This document shows positions 7,244 to 14,886 of a stretch of DNA of 19,891 bases, piece after piece (the first letter of the stretch is position 1; each line of letters starts with the position of its first letter). The notes beneath the pieces were generated by a model. It was given only the letters and a program-made list of their open reading frames with translations. It had not been told where the DNA came from and searched no databases. The position numbers were made by a program, and so were the translations under genes. Origin of the DNA: Lishizhenia sp. (GTDB lineage Bacteria; Bacteroidota; Bacteroidia; Flavobacteriales_D; Crocinitomicaceae); contig SKHH01000025.1 in assembly GCA_007117055.1 (NCBI GenBank), forward strand, positions 1-19,891, written 5' to 3'.

Positions 7244-7816
7244 TTAAAGTTTAAAAAATACAGCTTTTAACCGCTCCACAGCACGAAAAGATTTGACTTT
7301 CGCATTGTTTTCCGTAATGTTTAATTGCTCCGCTATTTCTCGATAAGACATCCCTTCGTAATACCTCATTTTTAAAATATTAAGGTCCCTTGGTTTTAAT
7401 TCCATCAAAGCTCTTTCTAGTTTTCTCTTGCGAATTATTTTCTCCTCGTCTTTGAATACCTCCATAAAGGATGAAAGATGCGCTTTTTCAAGTGGAATGG
7501 CCTTTTTCTTTTTTCGATCTCTAAATGCTTGATTCAACTCACTTTTTGCAATTCTGTACAACCATGATCCAAAAGGAACACCTTTGTATTCGTATCGGTA
7601 TAAGTTCTTAATAGCCTTAACAAATACTTGAGATGTTACATCTATTGCTTGTTCATGATCGTCCATTCGTTGCTCGATGTAACGAAAAATTTGTTCGTAA
7701 TACTTTTTGTACAAAGGCCCAAAGTCTTTTGGGTTTTCTTTAGCGCTTTGTATCCACTCTAACTCCATCAAGAGCATACGATCAGAGTGATGGTACACTG
7801 GATTAATACTATTCAT
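7244..7816 (-). CDS. RNA polymerase sigma factor, sigma-70/ECF type
   Basis: This 190-residue protein has the two-domain layout of extracytoplasmic-function sigma factors. Region 2 (about 33-100) includes YYEQIFRYIEQRMDDHEQAIDVTSQVFVKAI and PFGSWLYRIAKSELNQAFR. A lysine-rich linker follows. Region 4 (about 134-186) carries a helix-turn-helix with MSYREIAEQLNITENNAKVKSFRA. It should direct core RNA polymerase to a special promoter set. No anti-sigma factor gene is adjacent: the next gene on this strand is more than 1.8 kb upstream. That is unusual for classical ECF factors and leaves the activating signal unknown. It is transcribed toward rplT. The start ATG at 7816 is the only ATG that keeps a full N-terminus, but initiation at Met14 or Met17 cannot be excluded. 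I see no TAnnTTTG box upstream. Confidence 0.9.
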   Translation of the reverse strand: MNSINPVYHHSDRMLLMELEWIQSAKENPKDFGPLYKKYYEQIFRYIEQRMDDHEQAIDVTSQVFVKAIKNLYRYEYKGVPFGSWLYRIAKSELNQAFRDRKKKKAIPLEKAHLSSFMEVFKDEEKIIRKRKLERALMELKPRDLNILKMRYYEGMSYREIAEQLNITENNAKVKSFRAVERLKAVFFKL

Positions 7817-8181
7817 AATTTTGGGTTTTATAGTTCAACATTTACTTTAGCACATATCACAAAACGTGCCGTTTAGATTCAAAGCTTGGATGAACGGTTT
7901 GTTTTCTATTTAAACGTTTGGTTTCAGATTATATTGTTTGTTAAATGAAATTAAGAAATATTTAACACCCTGCTAAACCTTACGTGGGACGGTTTCAATG
8001 GCAAAAGGAATACCAGAGATAATACCGAAAACCTGCCTTGACCAGTAGACTTGTGGAAGGAACAGTTCAATTTTTAGATTGGTTACCTCATTACATCTAT
8101 TCAATTATGAAAATTTCAATTGTTTAAAAAAAATGATTAGTTTTAATACTCATTAAGCAATCAACAGTTTAAAGTATAAAA
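7817..8181. other. Gene-free stretch between divergent genes with a GC-richer self-complementary core
   Basis: No reading frame longer than about 30 codons looks coding. It must hold the promoters of the divergent sigma factor and lipoprotein genes, but no clean TAnnTTTG box is present; TAGTTTTA at about 8138-8145, 15 nt after a TTG, is the closest match for the plus strand. The segment 7980-8090 is more GC-rich than its flanks. It contains a bulged stem in which GGTTT (7991-7995) pairs with AAACC (8029-8033), extended by GG (7987-7988) with CC (8036-8037) and G8000-G8001 with C8025-C8026. This could be a small RNA or leader; nothing proves it. Confidence 0.35.
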
Positions 8182-9108
8182 ATGGATTCAAGGTATTACC
8201 AACAGAAAGAAATTTCTAACCCTACAAAAAACACATCACATATTTTGTCTTTGCTATTCATGCCCTTGATTTTGGCTTCGATTTTATGCTTAACATTAGG
8301 ATGCAGTGATACTGAAAAACAAGAAGGAACTTATGACTTAGTCGAAGGTGATACAACCAAACATGAACGAACTGACCATAGTACAATCAAGTCTGAGCAA
8401 AAAGAGATAGCTAATTTGGAACCAGAGTGGTCTCCATTTGAAAACTTAGACACCTTATTAGGTATTTACACCATAAATTTTGACGATACTCCCGCACGAA
8501 TTGTAATCAATTACTTGAACTCGAGAAAAGCTATTGGCTACAATATTGTAAAAGGATTACAACGAAATATTAACGGAGATGTAAATGAAACAAAAGACAG
8601 TATTTTTGTCGTGTTAGCTGAACCTGGCGACCATAAAGCAGATGGTGTTTTCTATTTAGCTTGGTCCAAAGAGAACTTAAACGGTAATGGATACTGGGAG
8701 TCGAATAGTGGTAACTTCAAAAGAAAAAAATTCTCGCTTTCTAAAGTAGAAGTTCCTGAGCGAAATAAATATCATTCAAATGCAGAAATAACAAGTGCCA
8801 ATTTTGCTGATTATTTTTACTATGTCGAAGATACGATTGGAAACTTAACATTTCACGAAGACGGAAAAGTAGTGTATTCATACTATGAAGAAGAAGACAA
8901 TATTCATCGTAGAGAGCAATTGTCAAGTTTTAATGGAACGTGGTTAGTTGAAGGAGATTCTGTTTTTATCCATTGGCAACCAAATGAAGTTTTTACAAGC
9001 AGAAAAACTGTTTTCTACATAGATTTCCCTGATGATGAAGACACTGATTATTATGAAATCCCAACCCTTGAGTCAGAAGATCGTTCCTTTTATCCACTTT
9101 GGTATTAA
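8182..9108 (+). CDS. Putative lipoprotein of unknown function
   Basis: I do not recognise a family for this 308-residue protein. The N-terminus has a hydrophilic stretch with Lys9 and Lys16, then a hydrophobic run ending in the lipobox LTLG-Cys41. This predicts export and lipid attachment. The residues after the Cys (SDTEKQE) are acidic, which resembles the Bacteroidetes lipoprotein surface-export signal (inference). The mature part has an acidic, Ser/Thr/Glu-rich linker (about 42-85) and two beta-rich segments (about 90-185 and 195-300) rich in aromatic residues. Met27 is an alternative start but would remove half the hydrophobic region and all upstream positive charge, so I prefer ATG 8182. 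The stop TAA overlaps the next ATG (TAATG), so the DUF2306 protein is probably translationally coupled to it. Confidence 0.75.
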   Translation: MDSRYYQQKEISNPTKNTSHILSLLFMPLILASILCLTLGCSDTEKQEGTYDLVEGDTTKHERTDHSTIKSEQKEIANLEPEWSPFENLDTLLGIYTINFDDTPARIVINYLNSRKAIGYNIVKGLQRNINGDVNETKDSIFVVLAEPGDHKADGVFYLAWSKENLNGNGYWESNSGNFKRKKFSLSKVEVPERNKYHSNAEITSANFADYFYYVEDTIGNLTFHEDGKVVYSYYEEEDNIHRREQLSSFNGTWLVEGDSVFIHWQPNEVFTSRKTVFYIDFPDDEDTDYYEIPTLESEDRSFYPLWY

Positions 9109-9755
9109 TGAAAATAGGCGTATCCATACTTTTTTATAGCGTTGTGGCCTACGCCACATATTTGATGATACTTATCGCATTACCACACTTAGCTCTTCAG
9201 TCGGGCATAGACTTTTTACAAACTAAACAACCTATTTATCATCTGAAACTATGGAGATGGAGTTTTTACATACACATATTTAGCGCAATACCTGTTTTGT
9301 TTTTTGGTATATTTCAATTTAGTCGATTCGTACTAAAAAAGCACCCGAAAATACATCGCACGAGTGGATTAATTTACGCGACTATACTACTTCTATTAGC
9401 CGCTCCATCAGGATTAATCATGTCCTTTTATGCGAATGGAGGACTTATTGCCCAACTCGGATTTGTGTTGATGAGCCTACTATGGATTCTTACTACCATA
9501 CTCGCTTTATATGACATCAAACAGAAAAATCATGTATCTCACGGAAAATGGATGCTCAGAAGTTATGCCTTAACATTTGCAGCAGTAACACTTCGTTTTT
9601 ATGGATTTTTAGTAGATTACTTTCACTTCAACATACCACCCAAAGAAACCTATATTTTACTCGCTTACCTTAGTTGGATTCCAAATTTAGTTATCGCTGA
9701 GATACTCATTCGATTCAGATTCATCGACCGACTCATCCAAAAAAACATCCGCTAA
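9108..9755 (+). CDS. DUF2306 family membrane protein
   Basis: This 215-residue inner-membrane protein has about six or seven hydrophobic segments. It carries the conserved features I associate with DUF2306: an early HIFSAIPVLFFGIFQFSRF segment, then KHPKIHRTSGLIY, an SHGKWMLRSYALTFAAVTLRFY block, and a final helix with WIPNLVIAE. The repeated His and Arg residues in or near the membrane are typical, but the biochemical role of the family is not known to me. I chose ATG at 9108 because it overlaps the preceding stop codon (TAATG). A TTG at 9099 in the same frame would overlap the upstream gene further and add only three residues. The last 69 bp overlap the 3' end of the convergent TPR lipoprotein gene. 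Confidence 0.85.
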   Translation: MKIGVSILFYSVVAYATYLMILIALPHLALQSGIDFLQTKQPIYHLKLWRWSFYIHIFSAIPVLFFGIFQFSRFVLKKHPKIHRTSGLIYATILLLLAAPSGLIMSFYANGGLIAQLGFVLMSLLWILTTILALYDIKQKNHVSHGKWMLRSYALTFAAVTLRFYGFLVDYFHFNIPPKETYILLAYLSWIPNLVIAEILIRFRFIDRLIQKNIR

Positions 9756-10892
9756 ATCAAGACTTTCTTGTAAAGCTAATTTACCGTCATCCATAATCTC
9801 CCAGTTTTCCGTTGTTACTAAATCTAACGCTACAATCGGGTTTTGATAAAATCCATATTCATCGGGATCTTTATCGTAAGTAATAGCATAATGTTTAATC
9901 GACAACTCTCCAGTTTCAGATATATTACACACTTTTAACGGACCTTTTAAGTCTGATGTTCCAGCAATTACACGTTTATCAATTAATTTCCCTTCGTTAG
10001 AAAAAGTAGCTAATTTATACGTTACTGGAGCGTATTCTCCAAGAAATTCATCCCTTTCAATATAAACGAGTGCAACAAATTCAGGTTGTTCCATTAATTT
10101 ACGATAATAATAAAACCCTTTTGACACTTCTCTTGAAAACTTTTCGTCTCTCATTTCAGCTATGTAAACCTCATAATCGTAGCTGATATAGTTAGTACTT
10201 TTAAAAAGAGAACCATGTATATTTTGATCCAATGTATTCGGTAACAGCATGGATGGGAAACGATTTTTGAACTTTAACCAGAATAAATTTTCCGCATTAG
10301 ACATACCAGCTATTCCTTTATTCAAATGTCGATCAAACAAGTAAGAATCCCGCAAATAAGCCAAGTCCTCGTCCTTTTGAATGTGATTGATATTGGTATA
10401 TCCCGCTTGAAGTGCATATTCTAAATATTTTCCTGCCATTTCAATATTCTCTAAATTTGAATAAACACAAGCCAAGTTATAAAGCACTTTGGAGAATGGT
10501 TCGTAGCCCAATTCTTCCGCCACCTGATACGCTTTTAATGCTTCTTCAAAATCAAATAAGTCCATTTGAATATTCCCTATTTCATAATACGCTTTCGCAG
10601 ATGGAGACAACACAACTGAGGATTTCATTTTTTCAAGTGCATCCGTTAACTTATCTTGATTTCTATACAAGTCTAAGCCCTCCAAAAAAAGCTGATTGGC
10701 TTTATCTAAATCACTTTGAGATGCGTCCACATGCATTTTGACAACCGAACCGTCAAATAAATTAGTTTCTGACATTGGAATTGAGGCTGTTTGTAACTTA
10801 ACCAAATCATTCGGGAGTTGCTGCATTGAATCACCACAAGACAATAGAAGAAAAAGTGAACCCAAGGCTGATAAATAAGAATGAAATTTCAT
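9687..10892 (-). CDS. TPR-containing lipoprotein of unknown function
   Basis: This 401-residue protein starts with a lipoprotein signal: MKFHSY, a Leu-rich core and the lipobox LLS-Cys19. Residues about 61-165 form two or three tetratricopeptide-like helical repeats (ANQLFLEGLDLYRNQ, AKAYYEIGNIQMDLFDFEEALKAY, LYNLACVYSNLENIEMAGKYLEYAL), a protein-binding scaffold. The C-terminal half (about 190-385) is beta-rich and unrecognised; it ends in a highly acidic tail (DESVDESESNEYLSD). That tail is encoded in the overlap with the convergent DUF2306 gene, which may explain its composition. It lies 70 nt downstream of the metalloprotease gene on the same strand. A near-match -7 element (TATTTTTA, 10922-10929) could give it its own promoter. 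A periplasmic or outer-membrane location is inferred from the signal. Confidence 0.8.
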   Translation of the reverse strand: MKFHSYLSALGSLFLLLSCGDSMQQLPNDLVKLQTASIPMSETNLFDGSVVKMHVDASQSDLDKANQLFLEGLDLYRNQDKLTDALEKMKSSVVLSPSAKAYYEIGNIQMDLFDFEEALKAYQVAEELGYEPFSKVLYNLACVYSNLENIEMAGKYLEYALQAGYTNINHIQKDEDLAYLRDSYLFDRHLNKGIAGMSNAENLFWLKFKNRFPSMLLPNTLDQNIHGSLFKSTNYISYDYEVYIAEMRDEKFSREVSKGFYYYRKLMEQPEFVALVYIERDEFLGEYAPVTYKLATFSNEGKLIDKRVIAGTSDLKGPLKVCNISETGELSIKHYAITYDKDPDEYGFYQNPIVALDLVTTENWEIMDDGKLALQESLDLADVFLDESVDESESNEYLSDN

Positions 10893-10962
10893 TTATTACA
10901 TTTTAATAGTTACTAAATTACTAAAAATAAGGAATAAACGAAATTTTAATTCGAAAACCTAC

Positions 10963-13038
10963 TTAATGACGTATAATCACCTTCGTTCTATGCGTCAGCT
11001 TTTCATTTGCTATTTCAAACATATAAACACCTTGCGGCAATCCGTTCAAATGCATTATTTCGGCTGAACCTTGCGCTTTAAATGATCCTTCATGTACCAA
11101 TTTTCCGAGTACATCTAACACTTTTAATTGATAATTAGAACCAGGTTCTAATCCTTTTAACGTAAAACTTCCGGTATTAGGATTAGGATACAAGACCAAT
11201 TCATTATATACCATTTCATTTACTGTGGACAAACTACCTGGAGGTCCCATCATGATATTATCAATGTAAAAATTATTACCGTTGTTGGAATTGAAATAAA
11301 AACGAACCATCAAGTTCTCCGTTAAAAAATTACTCGAAATATTGGTTACATTAAATCGTTTCCAATCCTCATCCGACGTTGGAGCCCAATCCTCCGTATT
11401 GTCCAACACTCCAACTGCTGACAAATCAGAACTTGAGATATTTCTTCTAATCGTCCACGAATCACCACAGTCTGTTGAAACTTCTATTCTTAAAAAATCT
11501 GAGTTTGTAGGAGCATTTCGTGCAAAAGCTACATCAAATTGCAATTCAAAAGACGTTAAATCACTTGCGTCCACGGGCAAGTTATAAAAAGTGTAATTCG
11601 CACCTCTTTCAGAATTATTATTGGCCAATTTCAAAGATCGATTACTTTGAAAACCAACATCCGCAATTTCCCAATTCAAGGGTCTTGAGGGGTGTTCTAC
11701 TACCCATCGACTATTGAATACAGAAACAGATTCAAAATCTTCACTCATTCCTGCTTGAGTTCCTTTTTCAGGTATAACTTTAATAAAATCATCTAATGAC
11801 ACAGACTTGATATCTGTACCATCAGAAACCTCTAATGAAACACTAAATAATCCAACTTCATTAAATGTTACCACCACAACAGAATCAGTTGAGGAAGAAA
11901 TGGTAGCGCCTTCAAAAGTCCAGGTTCTCGAATTCACACCATGAAATGAAATATCTGAGAAGGAAATAGACTCACCTACACATACCACTTGTTTGGAAGC
12001 ACTAACTCTCGCCTCACATAGCGTAGGAGTATAGTCTTTCACTCCCGTAGCAATTAAGTTTTCTTCTGTCCATAAGTTGTTTCGATTTGCTATCGGTGAA
12101 TTTAAGCAAGCATGCATTCTTTCTTTTTGACCGTCTGTGAACATCAATGCACAATAAGCATAGTCCATATAGTTTTGTACATTATCCAAACTGCCGCAAC
12201 TTGTTCCATTTAAATCACACGACTGCCAGCCAATGGTTAAAGGAGTATCTTCCACTCCATCATCATGGTCACAGTTCTCAGGTTGAGCCACCGGTAAGTA
12301 AAAGTAATTCGGCACATTGTTACCTCCCCAGATATGTTGCAAATTCAAATAATGTCCGATTTCGTGGGTGACTACAGTTCTTCGAAAATCATTCGAAGTC
12401 CCTATTGTTCCAACATAGCTATGCTGCATTACAATTCCATCCCATTCAGGAACAGTATCTGCTGCTCCAGGTAACATCGCATGACCTGCTAAAGAAGCAG
12501 CTTGATTACAAACGTAAATGTTAAGGTATTTATCCGGTGGCCATTGCACAATATCTTTCACAGAATGATCCCCGATCATTGTTAATCCAGATACATGTCG
12601 TGTAATACCGCTTGTACAATTTCCATCAGGATCTAGTTGCGCCAACCGAATTTCGATTTCGGTATCCGCAGCAATATCTCGAAATTGAGACACAATAGCT
12701 ACTGTATCGGCGTTCTTTTTCCGCATTTGGATATTCACTTGTTCTATTGCATCATAAATCTGTTCATCCGAAATATTCTCAGGTCCAAAATTATGAATGA
12801 CGTGAAAAACAACAGGAATAATATATGGATCCCCATTTCTTTGTTGATTTGGTAAAAAAGTCTCTGTAAATTCTTCTAACCGTTGACTCGCCTCATAAAT
12901 TGGAGCTTGTAAATTCGGGTATTCATCCAACAACTGCTGATGCATTAGGTCTGTTGCACAAGGCAGGGGGCCTTCTTCTTGACCGAAAATGAACAGATGT
13001 AAAAAAATTAAAAGTCCTGAAAATACCGATTTGTTCAT
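10963..13038 (-). CDS. Secreted M43 (pappalysin-type) zinc metalloprotease with PKD-like domain and T9SS tail
   Basis: The 691-residue protein is a predicted secreted endopeptidase. A signal peptide (about 1-20, ending FGQ) is followed by an M43 catalytic domain (about 70-330). Its extended zinc motif is HEIGHYLNLQH (His225, Glu226, His229, His235), with a Met-turn at NYMDY (about Met291), Cys residues likely paired in the family way, and the CDHDDGVEDTP segment. A PKD-like Ig domain (about 345-420, GESISFSDIS and RTWTFEGA) follows. Next is a jelly-roll or MAM-like domain (about 430-610) ending in FYFNSNNGNNFYIDNI, then a T9SS type A sorting domain (about 615-691, LVLYPNPNTGSFTL). It should cross the outer membrane by type IX secretion and be released or anchored. 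It has its own promoter with both elements at 13056-13085. The natural substrate is unknown. Confidence 0.93.
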   Translation of the reverse strand: MNKSVFSGLLIFLHLFIFGQEEGPLPCATDLMHQQLLDEYPNLQAPIYEASQRLEEFTETFLPNQQRNGDPYIIPVVFHVIHNFGPENISDEQIYDAIEQVNIQMRKKNADTVAIVSQFRDIAADTEIEIRLAQLDPDGNCTSGITRHVSGLTMIGDHSVKDIVQWPPDKYLNIYVCNQAASLAGHAMLPGAADTVPEWDGIVMQHSYVGTIGTSNDFRRTVVTHEIGHYLNLQHIWGGNNVPNYFYLPVAQPENCDHDDGVEDTPLTIGWQSCDLNGTSCGSLDNVQNYMDYAYCALMFTDGQKERMHACLNSPIANRNNLWTEENLIATGVKDYTPTLCEARVSASKQVVCVGESISFSDISFHGVNSRTWTFEGATISSSTDSVVVVTFNEVGLFSVSLEVSDGTDIKSVSLDDFIKVIPEKGTQAGMSEDFESVSVFNSRWVVEHPSRPLNWEIADVGFQSNRSLKLANNNSERGANYTFYNLPVDASDLTSFELQFDVAFARNAPTNSDFLRIEVSTDCGDSWTIRRNISSSDLSAVGVLDNTEDWAPTSDEDWKRFNVTNISSNFLTENLMVRFYFNSNNGNNFYIDNIMMGPPGSLSTVNEMVYNELVLYPNPNTGSFTLKGLEPGSNYQLKVLDVLGKLVHEGSFKAQGSAEIMHLNGLPQGVYMFEIANEKLTHRTKVIIRH

Positions 13039-13055
13039 GCTATTAAGATTTGAAA

Positions 13056-13085
13056 CAAAGGTACGTAAAAATGGTAATTCACAAA
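13056..13085 (-). promoter_or_regulatory. Bacteroidota promoter for the M43 protease gene
   Basis: The minus strand reads TACCTTTG (13056-13063), a full TAnnTTTG -7 match. TTTG (13082-13085) lies upstream with 18 nt between them, which fits the Bacteroidota -33/-7 arrangement. The -7 box ends 17 nt before the ATG. This is the best-formed promoter in the window. Confidence 0.72.
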
Positions 13086-13111
13086 TAAATTTGACCTATT
13101 CAAATTTATTC

Positions 13112-13498
13112 TCACTCCTCCTCCCGAGGAATGACATAGGCTTTTAGTTTTATTTTGTCTTTTCTTCTAGAATTAGAAAAGATCTCTACTACCCTGTCTT
13201 GATGGTAGAACTTGTTATTCGTATCAAATGAGACGAATATGGTATCTTGTTCAAGTGGAGCAATGGGTTGTTTAGGAAAAGTAACTTTTGTGCAAGAACA
13301 GGCTACTTTAATCTCCTCTATTACTAATGGTTGTTCACCCGTATTTTGAAAAACGAAATAGTGTGTTAATTCTACTCCCTCATTCACTTTACCCCATTTA
13401 ACTATTGGTTTATCTATAAAAGAAAGTTCCGCATATTGGGAGAACCCAATTGCGGAACTGAACATTAGTATAGCGTATGCTAAATACTTACAAAACAT
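13112..13498 (-). CDS. DUF1573 domain protein (second of a tandem pair)
   Basis: The 128-residue exported protein has a signal peptide (about 1-20, ending GFSQ) and one DUF1573 domain. This Ig-like fold is widespread in Bacteroidota envelopes and has no defined biochemical role that I know. Recognisable features are the GKVNEGVELTHYFVFQNTGEQPLVI segment, a CSCT motif where most members have CGCT, and the PKQPIAPLEQDTIFVSFDT strand pair. It starts 14 nt after the stop of the upstream DUF1573 gene and shares its domain organisation, so the pair probably arose by duplication and is co-transcribed. It lacks the Pro/Ala-rich tail of its neighbour and ends in a charged PREEE. Confidence 0.9.
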   Translation of the reverse strand: MFCKYLAYAILMFSSAIGFSQYAELSFIDKPIVKWGKVNEGVELTHYFVFQNTGEQPLVIEEIKVACSCTKVTFPKQPIAPLEQDTIFVSFDTNNKFYHQDRVVEIFSNSRRKDKIKLKAYVIPREEE

Positions 13499-13512
13499 AC
13501 ATCTATGGTATC

Positions 13513-13959
13513 TTAATTAGCAGCTGGTGCACCTGAGTTATTCACAGGAGCTGCATCTTTTGGACCTTCTTCCACTGTTCCTTTAATACGAATAGTTTTA
13601 GTAGGCTCGTTAGAAGCATTGGACTGTAACGTTACACTTTTTCCAAAAGGACCAACACGCTTCGTGTCATACTTTACTTTAATCGAACTAGACTCTCCTG
13701 GAGCAATTGGTTCTCTTGGCCATTCAGGTACTGTACACCCACAAGAACCTTTTGCGTTAGAAATCATTAACGGCTCGTTTCCTGTATTCGTAAATTTAAA
13801 CTCGTATGTTCCATTTCCATACTGCTTAATTGTTCCATAATCGTGAACGTCTTTCTCGAACTCAATCATTGGTCCAGACTGTACTTCTTGAGCAGCAACC
13901 TCATTGGTCATAAAAAGCGCTCCTAAAGCTAAAGCAAATGTTAGTAATCCTTTTTTCAT
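13513..13959 (-). CDS. DUF1573 domain protein (first of a tandem pair)
   Basis: The exported protein of 148 residues has a signal peptide (MKKGLLTFALALGALF..., cleavage after VAAQ). One DUF1573 domain follows, with FEKDVHDYGTIKQYGNGTYEFKF, FTNTGNEPLMIS, the CGCTVPEWPREPIAPGES motif and KVKYDTKRVGPF. The tail is rich in Pro, Ala and Asn. I chose ATG at 13959. Earlier in-frame starts (ATG 13980, TTG 13983) overlap or abut the -7 element TATTTTTG (13981-13988), so they would lie at or before the transcript start, and the short form begins with a proper signal peptide. It heads a two-gene unit with the smaller DUF1573 protein 14 nt downstream. The function of the family is unknown. Confidence 0.92.
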   Translation of the reverse strand: MKKGLLTFALALGALFMTNEVAAQEVQSGPMIEFEKDVHDYGTIKQYGNGTYEFKFTNTGNEPLMISNAKGSCGCTVPEWPREPIAPGESSSIKVKYDTKRVGPFGKSVTLQSNASNEPTKTIRIKGTVEEGPKDAAPVNNSGAPAAN

Positions 13960-13980
13960 GTTATCTAAATTTTGTTTCAT

Positions 13981-13988
13981 CAAAAATA
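13981..13988 (-). promoter_or_regulatory. Bacteroidota -7 promoter element for the DUF1573 pair
   Basis: The minus strand reads TATTTTTG, a full TAnnTTTG match, 21 nt before the chosen ATG. No TTG stands at the expected -33 position; TTTAG occurs nearby. This site decides the start codon, because the longer reading frame would begin inside it. Confidence 0.55.
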
Positions 13989-14038
13989 AGCGAATTATTG
14001 CCTACTAAACTATTTTTAACATTCCATTAACAGGTGCG

Positions 14039-14857
14039 CTAAATCCCTTTCTGTTTAAAAAAGTAGTTTACTGCATCACGCACAGAACCAAGCTTTAATA
14101 AAAGTTCTTTTGCTTTATCATCGGAGAGCTTGGTTTCTTGTGCTACCATCCGAGTACCACGCTGAACAAGTTTTTCATTGCTCAACTGCATATCGACCAT
14201 TTTATTTCCCTTTACATGTCCCAACTTAATCATGAGACTCGTGGATATCATATTAAGCACAAGCTTTTGGGCTGTACCTGATTTCATACGTGTACTACCT
14301 GTAACAAACTCTGGACCTACAATAGGAACCATGGGATATTTAGCGCTTAATGCCAAAGGACTCCCAGGATTACACGTTATTCCGCCTGTAATAATACCAA
14401 CTTTTTTAGCCTCTTCTATTGCTCCCAATACATAGGGGGTTGTACCTGATGCTGCAATACCAACAATAACGTCGTTTTTAGTGATATCATGCGTTACTAA
14501 ATCCTTCCAACCAGTATTAAAATCATCTTCGGCATTTTCTACTGCTTTTCGGATGGCAGTGTCTCCCCCGGCAATTAATCCAACAACCTTTCCATGTTCA
14601 ACACCAAATGTAGGTGGACACTCCGAAGCGTCTAAGATTCCTAAACGACCACTTGTGCCTGCTCCTAAATAAAACAATCGACCTCCTACTTTCATTTTTT
14701 CAGAGGCATGAGAGACAAATTTTTCAATTTCAGGTATAATTTTCTCTACGGCTAACGGAACCAACTTGTCTTCACTATTCATTCTAATCAATAGTTCCTT
14801 AACACTTAATTGTTCCAGATTATCGTGTTTACTCGACTCTTCGGTAATCTTTTTCAA
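14039..14857 (-). CDS. murQ: N-acetylmuramic acid 6-phosphate etherase
   Basis: MurQ cleaves the lactyl ether of MurNAc-6-phosphate to give GlcNAc-6-phosphate and D-lactate, a cytoplasmic step of muropeptide recycling. The 272-residue protein is an SIS-domain enzyme with YLGAGTSGRLGILDASECPPTFG (the catalytic Glu lies in this block), GGDTAIRKAVENAEDD, GIAASGTTPYVLGA, NPGSPLA and GSTRMKSGTAQK. The start is TTG at 14857: the conserved N-terminus (EESSKHDNLEQLSVKELL) begins right after it, and the upstream open frame has no ATG or GTG before its stop. TTG starts are uncommon in this phylum. It lies 29 nt downstream of a T9SS cargo gene and is probably read from that gene's promoter. No murK, anmK or MurNAc transporter gene is nearby. 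Confidence 0.93.
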   Translation of the reverse strand: MKKITEESSKHDNLEQLSVKELLIRMNSEDKLVPLAVEKIIPEIEKFVSHASEKMKVGGRLFYLGAGTSGRLGILDASECPPTFGVEHGKVVGLIAGGDTAIRKAVENAEDDFNTGWKDLVTHDITKNDVIVGIAASGTTPYVLGAIEEAKKVGIITGGITCNPGSPLALSAKYPMVPIVGPEFVTGSTRMKSGTAQKLVLNMISTSLMIKLGHVKGNKMVDMQLSNEKLVQRGTRMVAQETKLSDDKAKELLLKLGSVRDAVNYFFKQKGI

Positions 14858-14886
14858 TGTATCTTCTATTCGTTGAAAAAATGCGC

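Noticed and set aside
7990..8070. Possible decayed coding fragment on the minus strand in the 7817-8181 gap
   Set aside because: Frames here are short and give no recognisable family; similarity to any known protein could not be supported, so I kept it as unexplained intergenic DNA.
9099..9107. TTG start for the DUF2306 gene
   Set aside because: It adds three residues inside the upstream gene; the ATG at 9108 overlapping the TAA is the more natural coupled start.
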